A DNA stretch of 64,000 nt from Brevibacterium moorei (GTDB lineage: Bacteria > Actinomycetota > Actinomycetes > Actinomycetales > Brevibacteriaceae). This document shows, piece by piece, positions 24,758 to 32,658 of the stretch. Made by a program: the position numbers and the translations under genes. The notes under the pieces were generated by a model. The model was not told the DNA's origin. It did no database searches and was given only the letters and a program-made list of their open reading frames with translations. Where the stretch lies: positions 124,001 through 188,000 of the forward strand of contig NZ_JANIJX010000002.1 of the NCBI RefSeq assembly GCF_024580735.1. The letters run 5' to 3'. How positions within the stretch are numbered: position 1 is the stretch's first letter; every line of letters begins with the position of its first letter.

Positions 24758-25212
24758 GCTGGTACCACGGCGGTATCCCCGGCCTGAAGCCCGGAGACCT
24801 GATTGAGCCCGGCCATGAACGCAAGCAGCATGACGGGTGCCCCTGGTGCGAGGCCCGCGCCCAGGGGGAGGCGTTCAATGGGATGGACGGACCCAGCCTG
24901 CACCCGGACCGCGTGTATGCGTCGTGCTCCCGCCTGTATGCCCGATTCCATGCCAGCCTGTACGGCCACGGTGACCTATACCGCGTGGAACCCATAGGCG
25001 TCTGGCGGGCGTCCCAGGAGGATTCCATGCCGTCGATTACCGCGCCTGCCTTCCAGGTGGCCGCGGTGTTGGACCGGGCTGTGGAGTTGACGATGACGGA
25101 ACGCCGCCGCCTCACCCGCGAATGGCGGGAAGCAGACCGGGCCGCGGGCCTCACCGAACCACCGTTCGCATACCTGGAGGAATACAAGACGCTGGGACTG
25201 AGGCCCAGCTGA
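24754..25212 (+). CDS. Arr-like ADP-ribosyltransferase candidate
   Basis: A 152-aa protein resembling the rifampin ADP-ribosyltransferase (Arr) fold: N-terminal WYHGGIPGLKPGDLIEPG (Arr has a YFHGT-LKPGDLL-PG pattern), then DRVYASCSRLYARFHAS (like VYLTA), and GDLYRVEPIGVWRASQED (like Y-VVEPTGPFEDDP). The C-terminal LTMTERRRLTREWREA helix also fits. A CPWC pair is inserted after the first motif. If active it would use NAD+ to modify a host or phage target. Family call is by pattern only. Confidence 0.55.
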   Translation: MSWYHGGIPGLKPGDLIEPGHERKQHDGCPWCEARAQGEAFNGMDGPSLHPDRVYASCSRLYARFHASLYGHGDLYRVEPIGVWRASQEDSMPSITAPAFQVAAVLDRAVELTMTERRRLTREWREADRAAGLTEPPFAYLEEYKTLGLRPS

Positions 25213-25226
25213 AAGGAGAACCCCGC

Positions 25227-26096
25227 ATGGACGACTTCACCGGCCACGCTGAACGGTTCCTGACCGCCTACCCGAACCACTACGAGTACAGGCGCATCCT
25301 GAAGCACTGGGCTCACTGGTGCGCCGGGCGCGGTCTGGACCCGCTGGCAGTGTCCACGCTCGACATTGAAGCGTGGTCGGCGGAGGAGCGGGCGCGCGGC
25401 TGCGCACCATCCACGGTTGGCCGCGCGCTGGGGTGCCTCAGGTCGTTCTACGCCTGGGCGTACCGCTCCCGAGTCACCGCCGATGACCCGGGAGCGCACG
25501 TTCGAGTCCACCGCCGCCTACCGGTTACCGGGCGGGATTGGCTATCGGCCGGCGAACTCACCGCCTGGCTGGATACCGCCCGGGACGCCGACAGCATGGT
25601 GTATGCGGCGGGCTGCATGTTCGCGCTCAACGGCCTCCGCCGGGGTGACGCCCTCCAGTCCCAGCTGGAGGACGTGACCGTGACCGCGGGCGTTCCCGTG
25701 ATCGTCCTGCCCGGCCGAAAAGCCTCCCGCGCGGACCGCCTGGCCCTGGCACCGCGGACCGTCGCCGCAATCCGGCTGCACGCTCAGGGGCGGGACGAGG
25801 GGCCGATCCTGATGGGCCTGCGCGGCCCGGTCACGGTGGATGAACTCTACTCCCGGATGGACGTCGTAACGAGAGCGGCGGGCACCGGCCGGACCGTGCG
25901 CCCCCACATGCTGAGGCACACGTTCGTCACCCTGTCGCAGGAGGCGGGAATCTCAGCGCGGGACACGGCGGCCAGCGCGGGATGGGTGTCAACCGCTCCC
26001 CTGTCCACCTACGACCGCGGCTGGAGGTCCGTCAAGAACGGTGCCGCGCCACGCCTCGACGCATGGCTGGAAACCCTGGTCGACCACCCTGCCTGA
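25227..26096 (+). CDS. Second tyrosine recombinase (XerC/D-like)
   Basis: A 289-aa recombinase. The SAM-like core-binding domain (residues 1-85: YRRILKHWAHWCAGRGLDP) is followed by the catalytic domain with Arg in ALNGLRRGDAL, a Lys in PGRKASRADR, HMLRHTFVT and the nucleophile Tyr in LSTYDRGW. The usual GH is GW. No arm-binding domain is present, unlike int at 11871. AAGGAG precedes the start. It lies far from attL, so it is probably not the integrase; its target site is unknown. Confidence 0.85.
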   Translation: MDDFTGHAERFLTAYPNHYEYRRILKHWAHWCAGRGLDPLAVSTLDIEAWSAEERARGCAPSTVGRALGCLRSFYAWAYRSRVTADDPGAHVRVHRRLPVTGRDWLSAGELTAWLDTARDADSMVYAAGCMFALNGLRRGDALQSQLEDVTVTAGVPVIVLPGRKASRADRLALAPRTVAAIRLHAQGRDEGPILMGLRGPVTVDELYSRMDVVTRAAGTGRTVRPHMLRHTFVTLSQEAGISARDTAASAGWVSTAPLSTYDRGWRSVKNGAAPRLDAWLETLVDHPA

Positions 26097-26156
26097 AAAC
26101 CCGTCGAAATCGGCCGCTTGCCCAGTGAATAGCTGGGTCGACAGGTCCGCGAAAAC

Positions 26157-26190
26157 GCCGCCCTCCACCCTGTCCGGGGTGGAGGGCGGC
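26157..26190 (+). terminator. Strong stem-loop after the second recombinase
   Basis: A perfect 14-bp stem (26157-26170 with 26177-26190), loop tgtccg; no T-tract. It ends the early gene set before the Ala-rich gene. Confidence 0.6.
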
Positions 26191-26226
26191 ACTATGTGAG
26201 GAGACGACAATTCGAGGAGTGGCAGC

Positions 26227-27699
26227 ATGGCTATTGAGTACGGGTTTGTGACGGGCAGGGCAGTCCGCCCGAACGGGGAGGATCGGGACGGGGACAGTCT
26301 CCCGGACCCGACCCCAGCGGCGGGGCATGTCCTGTTCACGCCGGTGGTGCCGTCCGCGCAACTGGCCATGCCGCCGGTGACGGTCGTGCGGGATTCCATC
26401 GTCTGCCCCTACGACCCCACGACGGGCGTTCTGCTGGGCGGGGACGGCCGGGCTGGCGTGTGGCTCATGGTCGGCCTGTACGACGTGGAGTTCCGCATGA
26501 CGGACGGGACCGTACCGGGATTCCGTATCCGCGTGGAGGCGAAGCACACGGCCGCAGACCCGCTGCAACTTCCGTTGGCCGCACCCATTGAGCCCACGCC
26601 GGAGTTCAAGCCGGTCGTGAACGAACAGGTGTACCTGGATACGTTGGCCGCGCGGGATGATGCCCGCCGGGCCGCGGACCGGGCTGAGGCGGCCTATGTG
26701 AACGTGGACGGCGCCGCTCAGGCGGCGGCCCGCGCGGAGGCTGCGGCCGATACTGCCAAAGCGGAGGCGGATGGAGCGCGGGCTGCGCGCACGGCAGCTG
26801 AGACGGCGCAGGCCGCCGCCGATGAGGCTGTGGCGCAGACGGGCGCGGACCGGCAGGCTGTGGGCCAAGCGCGCACGGACGCGGCCGCCGCCGCAACTAT
26901 GGCCCGAACGAACGCGGAAGACGCCGCTGAAAGCGCCGAACGGTCGGAGACCGCCGCCGGTACGGCCACCGGTTCCCGGGATGCGGCCGGGGAATCCGCT
27001 ACCGCAGCAGGGCAGGCAGCCGTGGCGGCGCAAGACCATTCCGCGTCCGCCGGTACCGCGCGCACCGCCGCTGAGACCGCGGCCGTGCAGGCGCAGAAGG
27101 TGGCGACGGCGGCCGCTGGTTCGGCGGATGAGGCGGGAAGCAGCGCGGAGACGGCGGCGGGGGCTGCAACTACCGCGGGCACGGCAGCGGGCCGCGCTGA
27201 GACCGCGCAGGGGAAGGCGGAGACGGCCGGGAACGATGCCGCCACCCAGGCGGGTGCCGCAGGGAAAGCGCGCACTGCCGCGGAGGCTGCGGCCGGGTCT
27301 GCCGCTACTGCTCAGGCGGCCGCAGAGACCGCGAAGACCGGAGCCGAAGACGCCCGGGCCGGGGCTGAGTCCGCCGCCGACACCGCGGGGACGGCCAAGA
27401 CGCAGGCGGAGACCGCGCGTGCCCAGGCGCAGACGGCGAAGGAGGGCGCTGACACGGCGAAGTCCGGGGCCGATACCGCCAAGGCGGCCGCGGAGACTGC
27501 GCGCACGGGATCGGAGGCCGCGCGGGATGCTGCGGTGAAGGCGCGACAGGGCGCGGAGGCCGCGCAAGCAGCCGCGGAGGCTGCGACGTTGGCCCTGGGG
27601 ACGCTGGAGCAGTTGGAGGCCGGGACGGACACGGAGCCGCGCGTGTGGTCGGCGGACGTGCTGGCGGCGTTCATGCGGGGGTTGGTGGCAGGGGAATGA
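26227..27699 (+). CDS. Long Ala-rich coiled-coil protein, tail-fibre-like
   Basis: A 490-aa protein. Residues 1-125 form a globular N-terminal part (MAIEYGFVTGRAVRPNG, GVWLMVGLYDVEFRMTDG). Residues 135-465 are an uninterrupted Ala/Glu/Thr/Lys-rich repeat (units such as AAETA, KAEAD, TAKTQAETAR) that predicts a very long coiled coil. The end is a short globular tail (VWSADVLAAFMRGL). Such architecture is common in phage tail fibres, but this gene sits among early genes, away from the tail block. GAGGAG precedes the ATG. Confidence 0.6.
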   Translation: MAIEYGFVTGRAVRPNGEDRDGDSLPDPTPAAGHVLFTPVVPSAQLAMPPVTVVRDSIVCPYDPTTGVLLGGDGRAGVWLMVGLYDVEFRMTDGTVPGFRIRVEAKHTAADPLQLPLAAPIEPTPEFKPVVNEQVYLDTLAARDDARRAADRAEAAYVNVDGAAQAAARAEAAADTAKAEADGARAARTAAETAQAAADEAVAQTGADRQAVGQARTDAAAAATMARTNAEDAAESAERSETAAGTATGSRDAAGESATAAGQAAVAAQDHSASAGTARTAAETAAVQAQKVATAAAGSADEAGSSAETAAGAATTAGTAAGRAETAQGKAETAGNDAATQAGAAGKARTAAEAAAGSAATAQAAAETAKTGAEDARAGAESAADTAGTAKTQAETARAQAQTAKEGADTAKSGADTAKAAAETARTGSEAARDAAVKARQGAEAAQAAAEAATLALGTLEQLEAGTDTEPRVWSADVLAAFMRGLVAGE

Positions 27700-27701
27700 T
27701 T

Positions 27702-27734
27702 TTGCCTCCCCGCGTGCATTCTGTTATAGTATAA
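27702..27734 (+). promoter_or_regulatory. Promoter-like element TTATAGTATAA, copy 2
   Basis: TTGCCT, 17-bp spacer, TATAGT, with spacer box GTGCATTCTG. It begins directly after the Ala-rich gene stop. Confidence 0.75.
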
Positions 27735-27747
27735 CTATCAACACCAA

Positions 27748-27761
27748 GGGGGACGGCCCCC
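27748..27761 (+). promoter_or_regulatory. 5' leader hairpin after promoter copy 2
   Basis: GGGGG-acgg-CCCCC, the second leader type, also found at 43080. Followed by GGAAAGG and ATG. Confidence 0.6.
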
Positions 27762-27775
27762 GGAAAGGAAACACC

Positions 27776-27949
27776 ATGAACGACCACACCGGCATGGACC
27801 TAGACGAACTGATCGGCGTCATGAACGTCAAGGCCTACAACATGGGCAAGGCATTCGCCGCCGGAAACGACGACCTGGCAGACCAGCTCTCCGCGGAAGT
27901 CTCCAGCATGGAAGCGGAACTGAAGCGCCGCTTCGCAACCCGCAACTGA
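27776..27949 (+). CDS. 57-aa protein after promoter copy 2, unknown
   Basis: A small helical protein (DDLADQLSAEVSSMEAELKRR). It follows the promoter-hairpin cassette and precedes palindrome copy H. Preceded by GGAAAGG. Confidence 0.7.
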   Translation: MNDHTGMDLDELIGVMNVKAYNMGKAFAAGNDDLADQLSAEVSSMEAELKRRFATRN

Positions 27950-27950
27950 C

Positions 27951-27991
27951 GCATACCCCACCCGTCATGCCCCGGGCCTCGCGCCCGGGGC
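27951..27991. repeat. 7-6-7 palindrome copy H (27951-27970, degenerate) with hairpin
   Basis: GCATACCCCACCCGTCATGC keeps the 7-6-7 spacing and position after TGA, with weaker arms. A 9-bp hairpin (27969-27991) overlaps its last two bases. Confidence 0.5.
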
Positions 27992-28008
27992 ACCGAAAGG
28001 AATCAGCC

Positions 28009-28350
28009 ATGAACCTCAACACCTACATCGCCCCCGTCACCCACCGCATCGCCCAACTGGTCAACAGCACGCCCGGCAACCTGGCCCTTAACCTCAACAT
28101 CGAAGGCGACGTCATCAGCGTCGAAGACACCACGGCCGGATTCGTTCCCCCGCGCCCCGCAGGAACGTTCCTGCACATCCAGGGCCGCCGGAACACCATC
28201 TGGGGCCCCGCCAGCCTCCGTCTGGTCCAGGACTGGATCGACGCCGAACACCACGCCCTTGACCTCGAACAAGATGGCGAAGACCGCGCCCTTGCACGCG
28301 TCTCCTTCCTGGAAATTCTCGACCTGGAACGCCGCAAAGCTGCCGCCTGA
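28009..28350 (+). CDS. Phage protein, unknown
   Basis: A 113-aa protein with beta-rich middle (VISVEDTTAGFVPP, FLHIQGRRNTIWG) and helical C-terminus. GAAAGG precedes the ATG. No family recognised. Confidence 0.65.
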   Translation: MNLNTYIAPVTHRIAQLVNSTPGNLALNLNIEGDVISVEDTTAGFVPPRPAGTFLHIQGRRNTIWGPASLRLVQDWIDAEHHALDLEQDGEDRALARVSFLEILDLERRKAAA

Positions 28351-28415
28351 CCCTCCCGAATACTCACGGCCCGGCCCGCCAATGCCCGGGCCCCACCCGA
28401 AAGGACCAACCGACC

Positions 28416-28907
28416 ATGACCCGCCAACTCTGCGGCTCCAACGACCACACGCCCGGCCACTGGCTCCACTGCCACACCTGCCAGCAAATCAGGCTGGAAC
28501 TCCCCCACCCCGCGCTGAACCTGACCCTCACCGACGCCCGCCGCCTGTACGCCGACCACCGCACCCAGGGCCTCCCCGAAGTTAGCATGTCCCGGCCCCG
28601 CATCCACCGGGAGGCAATGGACGACGTGAACGCCCTGGTGGAATCCATCCAGGTTGAAACCGTCCGCGCGGTCATGAACGCCGCTGAGGCCCGCATCCGG
28701 GAAGCCCGCCAGGAGGACGCCGACATGTATCAGGCGAAGCTGGCGGAGGAGCGCCGCCTGAACCAGGAACGCCTGGAACGCATCCAGGCCGACCACGCAG
28801 AAGCCCTGGGCCGCGCGGAACTGAAGCGGGCCGGGGACATGATGGCCGCATTCGACGCCGGACGTGACGCCGGACGCCAGGCCGCACAGCTGGAGGCCCG
28901 CGCATGA
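28416..28907 (+). CDS. Zinc-knuckle plus coiled-coil phage protein
   Basis: A 163-aa protein. N-terminal Cys/His pattern LCGSNDHTPGHWLHCHTC suggests zinc binding. Residues 75-160 are a charged coiled coil (YQAKLAEERRLNQERLER). Function unknown. Confidence 0.65.
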   Translation: MTRQLCGSNDHTPGHWLHCHTCQQIRLELPHPALNLTLTDARRLYADHRTQGLPEVSMSRPRIHREAMDDVNALVESIQVETVRAVMNAAEARIREARQEDADMYQAKLAEERRLNQERLERIQADHAEALGRAELKRAGDMMAAFDAGRDAGRQAAQLEARA

Positions 28908-29275
28908 ACATCCTCCAGGCGGCGCTGAACCGCCACGAGACCAAGCGTGCAAACGAGTACGGAGCAATCACCTGCGGCTGCGGCATCCAGACCGGCATCG
29001 AACCCGGCCGCCCCTACATCACGGATATTCCTGCAGGAACCGTCCCCGACCTCGAAGGCACCGCGGTCACCGGCCGCAGGAACCACGCCCTGCACGCGGC
29101 CCACGACACCGCAGAAAACCTCCGCGCAAGCGCTAAAGCCGCCCTGCAGGAGTACTGGCCGAACGCCCACCCGGACCGGCCCTGGCAGAACCTCTCCCCC
29201 ACCGAACAACAGGTGTACGTGAGGCGCGCGCAGATGTTCGTGGACTTCCTCGTCGCATTGGAGGACCGCGCATGA
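28904..29275 (+). CDS. Phage protein, unknown
   Basis: A 123-aa protein with ITCGCGIQTG and a C-terminal helix. Overlaps both neighbours (ATGA). No family recognised. Confidence 0.6.
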   Translation: MNILQAALNRHETKRANEYGAITCGCGIQTGIEPGRPYITDIPAGTVPDLEGTAVTGRRNHALHAAHDTAENLRASAKAALQEYWPNAHPDRPWQNLSPTEQQVYVRRAQMFVDFLVALEDRA

Positions 29276-29499
29276 ACCTCCAACTCCTCGACCTGGACGG
29301 CTCCGAGCACATGCACTTCTGCGAGTGGCCGTGTACCGGCGGTTGGTATCCGCTGCAATGGGTGGAGCCCGTCGGCGGGTTCGTCTGCCGGAACCCGAAC
29401 TGCAACCACATGATCGACCTCGACATGGCCCTCAACCACCCGGAACGCTACATCGTGTTGCGGGACGGACGCCGGTACACGCCGGAGGCCACCCGATGA
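29272..29499 (+). CDS. Small Cys-rich phage protein
   Basis: A 75-aa protein with FCEWPC and FVCRNPNCNH knuckles, a probable zinc site. Overlapping starts and stops on both sides. Confidence 0.6.
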   Translation: MNLQLLDLDGSEHMHFCEWPCTGGWYPLQWVEPVGGFVCRNPNCNHMIDLDMALNHPERYIVLRDGRRYTPEATR

Positions 29500-29822
29500 C
29501 CGCCGCCGACAACCTCCAGGCTGTTATGGACCTGCACCAGCCGGTGATGGAGTTCGAGTACTGCATGGCCGCGATCTTCCCGCCGGAGGGCCCCTGCCCC
29601 GTCCCGGACTGCCAGCACGCCACGGACCGGTGGGGTGACGTCATCCACCAGAATGTCCAGCTTGGCCAGCTGTGCCAGACGTGTCGGGATGACGACGGCC
29701 AGCCCGTCCCCTACCCGTGCCCGACCGCGGCTCTGGCCTCCGGTATCCCGCCCGCAACCCCGACCGCGGAACCGGTCCCGGCCCCGTACGTCCCCCGGCT
29801 CGCGGTGGTGCAGCATGACTGA
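29496..29822 (+). CDS. Cys-rich phage protein, unknown
   Basis: A 108-aa protein with CPVPDCQH and LCQTCRDDDG Cys pairs and a Pro-rich C-terminus. Start ATG 29496 overlaps the upstream stop. Confidence 0.6.
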   Translation: MTAADNLQAVMDLHQPVMEFEYCMAAIFPPEGPCPVPDCQHATDRWGDVIHQNVQLGQLCQTCRDDDGQPVPYPCPTAALASGIPPATPTAEPVPAPYVPRLAVVQHD

Positions 29823-30000
29823 CCCGCTGGAAGGGGCCGTCCTCATCGGCCGAATCACCATCGACTACCACGCCACCACCGACGGTGACCTGGTAACCAC
29901 CTACGACTCCACCGGCGACATGCCCGTGGTCACCCAACTCGGTCTCCTCCGCATGTGCGAGGACACCATCCTGCAACCCGAAGAAGGAGACAACGAATGA
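29815..30000 (+). CDS. Small acidic phage protein
   Basis: A 61-aa protein (ITIDYHATTDGDLVTTYDST) overlapping both neighbours. Unknown. Confidence 0.55.
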   Translation: MTDPLEGAVLIGRITIDYHATTDGDLVTTYDSTGDMPVVTQLGLLRMCEDTILQPEEGDNE

Positions 30001-30230
30001 ACGCCCAACAGATCATCGACAAGGCCGTCCGCAAGGCCGTGAAGAAGTCCCAGCCCGGCACCGAAGTGGTGTCGTGGGTAGCCGTCATCACCGGCGTGGG
30101 CCCCGGGGAGAACCTGCCGATGGGAATCTACGCGGAACACACCATGACCGGCGACCAGGTATTGCAGTTGTGCGCCAACGCCCTCCAGACGTTCGGGGAA
30201 CCCGAGACGGGGGCCAACGATGAGCGCTGA
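29997..30230 (+). CDS. Small phage protein, unknown
   Basis: A 77-aa protein: basic N-terminal helix (IIDKAVRKAVKKSQPG) then a hydrophobic strand region. AAGGAG precedes ATG; ATGA overlap. Confidence 0.6.
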   Translation: MNAQQIIDKAVRKAVKKSQPGTEVVSWVAVITGVGPGENLPMGIYAEHTMTGDQVLQLCANALQTFGEPETGANDER

Positions 30231-30405
30231 AACGATCCTGATCAAACGCCGCATCACGTCCGCCCGGGAGTGGCTGGAAGAACTCATCGAGGAGTTCCAG
30301 CAGGTCGAAGACAAGCCCGCCCTAACGCCGGACGACGCCCGCACCTACCGCGCGGCCGTTGCCATACAGCAGCTCCGCGCCCGCTGCGAGGACGGTGAAC
30401 TGTGA
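30220..30405 (+). CDS. Small helical phage protein
   Basis: A 61-aa, all-helical, charged protein overlapping both neighbours (11 bp and GTGA). Confidence 0.55.
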   Translation: MSAETILIKRRITSAREWLEELIEEFQQVEDKPALTPDDARTYRAAVAIQQLRARCEDGEL

Positions 30406-30716
30406 CCCCATACGAAACGCTCATCGCGGCACGCAACGAGCTTGAAGGCTGGTACGAGTCAACCGCCGTGTTCAGTCCGTTCCCGTGGACGGCAGACGGC
30501 TGCTACGTGCAGGACAGCTTGGGAGACGTCGTGGACCCGGACTGCAACCACGCGGAACTCCTCCTCATGCTCACGGCCGCAGCCCCGTACATCATCAACC
30601 AGCTCGACTACGCCGCCAGCATCGCCCAATACTCAACCGCTCCCGTCCCGCCCGGAAACACCCTGGACATGGCTGAAGCAATCCTGAACGCCCTACCGAA
30701 AGAAGCACGCCAGTGA
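30402..30716 (+). CDS. Phage protein, unknown
   Basis: A 104-aa protein (PFPWTADGCYVQDSLGDVVD, then HAELLLMLTAAAPYIINQLD). GTG start overlaps the previous stop; 3' end overlaps thyX. Such proteins are common in actinophage early regions; no function known. Confidence 0.6.
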   Translation: MTPYETLIAARNELEGWYESTAVFSPFPWTADGCYVQDSLGDVVDPDCNHAELLLMLTAAAPYIINQLDYAASIAQYSTAPVPPGNTLDMAEAILNALPKEARQ

Positions 30717-31438
30717 CTGACCTGCAATACCGCCACACCATGACCGTCACCGACCTGGGGCACTACGGCGACGACGCCACCATCGCCTCCGACGCCCGCA
30801 CCTCCACAAAAGGCTTGGAGGGTCACACGACCGGCTACGAGAACATGGTGGGCACCCTCTGGAGCGAGGGCCACGTGTCCCCGTTCGATCACGCATTCCT
30901 GAAGATCGGTCTGGAGGTGCCCACGTTCGTCCGCGACCAGCTGGTCCGCCACCACTCCGCCCGATTCTCCATCGAATCCGCCCGCTACCGCACCCTTCAG
31001 CCAGTCTTCTACCTCCCCCCAGCAGGCGCGCCACTAGCGCAGCAGGGCCGCGCTATGGACTACCAGCGCACCACCCTCCCGGAAGACGCCTACCAGGCCG
31101 GAATCACCGCCACCCGGGCCGTGCACCAGGCCGCGTGGGACGCCTACGAAACCAAACTGAACCTCGGCTGGTCGAAGGAGCAGGCCCGCGGAGTCCTCGG
31201 CCCGGACCACTACATCGCCATGATCATGTCCGCCCGCCTCCGAGACTGGCTGTTCATCCTCACCGCCCGCACCGACCCCCACGCCCAGTACGAGACCCGG
31301 CAGGCCGCCCTGCAGATCGAAGAGATCATCGCGGAGCACTTCCCCGTCGCCCACCGGGCATGGCAGCAGGCCACCGCCCGCACCGACCTCACCCGCCAAT
31401 ACCACGCCGCCCTACACCAACTGGAGGCCGACGAATGA
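30713..31438 (+). CDS. thyX: ThyX-like flavin-dependent thymidylate synthase
   Basis: A 241-aa ThyX-family enzyme, which methylates dUMP using FAD, NADPH and methylene-tetrahydrofolate. Visible are GHVSPFDHAFLKI, VPTFVRDQLVRHHSARFSIESARY and the C-terminal LRDWLFILTARTDPHAQYE. The signature RHRx7S appears as RHH (residues 79-81), so the third signature residue is His rather than Arg. Some phage ThyX relatives act on other pyrimidines or groups; given the modification operon nearby, an altered product is possible but unproven. GTG start. Confidence 0.88.
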   Translation: MTDLQYRHTMTVTDLGHYGDDATIASDARTSTKGLEGHTTGYENMVGTLWSEGHVSPFDHAFLKIGLEVPTFVRDQLVRHHSARFSIESARYRTLQPVFYLPPAGAPLAQQGRAMDYQRTTLPEDAYQAGITATRAVHQAAWDAYETKLNLGWSKEQARGVLGPDHYIAMIMSARLRDWLFILTARTDPHAQYETRQAALQIEEIIAEHFPVAHRAWQQATARTDLTRQYHAALHQLEADE

Positions 31439-32052
31439 GCCGCAAACGCGGAACCTACATACCCCACCCTGACCCGTACGTGAGGAAAGTCTGCGGATAC
31501 TGCGGGCAGGCAATGAACCCGCACCCCGGAGAAACCCGCTCCGCCTACGGCCGCCGCAAATACTGCAACAAGACATGCCGCACCGCAGCCGTCCGCGCCC
31601 GCCACGACCGCATCTTCCCTCCGAAGCCCTGCGAGACCTGCGGAACCCCACTGAAGCCCCGCCCGAAGGAGAACGGAGCCCAATTCGGGAAACGCCGATA
31701 CTGCTCCCCCAAATGCGCCGGAACGAACCGCCGGGACGACTCCATCAACGCCCGATACCGCGACACCACCCCCGCCACCAACGACCCCGCGAAAACCTGC
31801 GCTGTGTGCGGCGATCACATGCCACCGAAACCCGGCGACACCCAATCCATCTACCAACACCGCACCCATTGTTCACCTCAATGCGTAGGGAGGGCCGGGC
31901 AGGCCGCCTACAGGGCCAAACTCGGCCTCCCACCACTACCCCCACCCGACCGCCAACAGCCCGCTGAAGGCCCCACGGACTGGGCCGCATACTTCCAGAC
32001 CGACGACTACCGCCAAACCGTCAACCACTACCGCCAGCAGGCCCGCGCATGA
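31435..32052 (+). CDS. Three-repeat zinc-ribbon protein, unknown
   Basis: A 205-aa protein with three tandem units, each a CxxC pair followed by a basic stretch and a second C-x2/3-C pair (CGYCGQ...KYCNKTC; CETCGT...RYCSPKC; CAVCGD...HCSPQC), with spacings of about 20 residues. It probably binds three zinc ions, perhaps on DNA. It has a Pro-rich tail. ATGA overlap with thyX. Confidence 0.7.
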   Translation: MSRKRGTYIPHPDPYVRKVCGYCGQAMNPHPGETRSAYGRRKYCNKTCRTAAVRARHDRIFPPKPCETCGTPLKPRPKENGAQFGKRRYCSPKCAGTNRRDDSINARYRDTTPATNDPAKTCAVCGDHMPPKPGDTQSIYQHRTHCSPQCVGRAGQAAYRAKLGLPPLPPPDRQQPAEGPTDWAAYFQTDDYRQTVNHYRQQARA

Positions 32053-32216
32053 ACCCCGGCTGGACCGTCGAAACCACGGTGGAAGTCAAACCCATCCACG
32101 ACACCATCACCCACACCGGCGGCACCGAATGCCCTTGCGGCCCCACCGTCGAACACCAGGGCGAGGGGACAATCCTCACCCATCACAGCCTCGACGGCCG
32201 CGAACAAACCGAATAG
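32049..32216 (+). CDS. 55-aa phage protein, unknown
   Basis: A 55-residue frame beginning MNPGWTVETTVEVK, with TECPCG and several His. ATGA overlap with the previous gene. Possible metal binder. Confidence 0.5.
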   Translation: MNPGWTVETTVEVKPIHDTITHTGGTECPCGPTVEHQGEGTILTHHSLDGREQTE

Positions 32217-32227
32217 GAGACACCAAC

Positions 32228-32506
32228 ATGGCACTCATAGACACCCCCAACGGGAAACAAATCATGGCCGAAGACCCCCACGGAAACCTCATCCCCATAC
32301 CGCCGCCCAACAACCCCCGCGGCTACACCCTCAAAGAAGCCTCAGCGCTCATAGGAGGAGTCCCAACCCGCTGGATACGCGACACCATCGACAGAGTAGA
32401 AACCGGCCAAGAACCCTTCCAGCTCGACGGGAAACGCAAATACGTCACCCGCGCAACCCTCGAAGAACTACTATCCGACGCCTGCTGGATCGTCCGATAC
32501 CTGTAA
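32228..32506 (+). CDS. HTH-like phage protein
   Basis: A 92-aa protein; GYTLKEASALIGGVPTRWIRDTIDRVETG followed by KRKYVTRATLEELL looks like an excisionase-type winged helix. AGGAG precedes ATG. Confidence 0.65.
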   Translation: MALIDTPNGKQIMAEDPHGNLIPIPPPNNPRGYTLKEASALIGGVPTRWIRDTIDRVETGQEPFQLDGKRKYVTRATLEELLSDACWIVRYL

Positions 32507-32519
32507 CCCAACCCCTCAA

Positions 32520-32555
32520 CGTCCCGGGCCCGGAGAAACCTCCAGACCCGGGACG
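32520..32555 (+). terminator. Stem-loop before the modification operon
   Basis: A 9-bp stem CGTCCCGGG/CCCGGGACG with an 18-base loop, 13 bp after the previous stop. No T-tract. It separates the preceding small genes from the operon at 32659. Confidence 0.5.
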
Positions 32556-32658
32556 CCCTCCATCCCGCAACCCTCCAGACCAGCCACCTCCCACCCAACC
32601 ACCAACCCCCGCGCCACCCTGAAACCAAACACACAAGAGACCGGGACAGGAGACCCCC

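Noticed and set aside
26032-27567. Long minus-strand frame of 511 codons (Arg/Gly-rich) opposite the Ala-rich gene
   Set aside because: It is the mirror of the repetitive GC-rich coding sequence; its composition is arginine/glycine noise and it has no ribosome-binding site.
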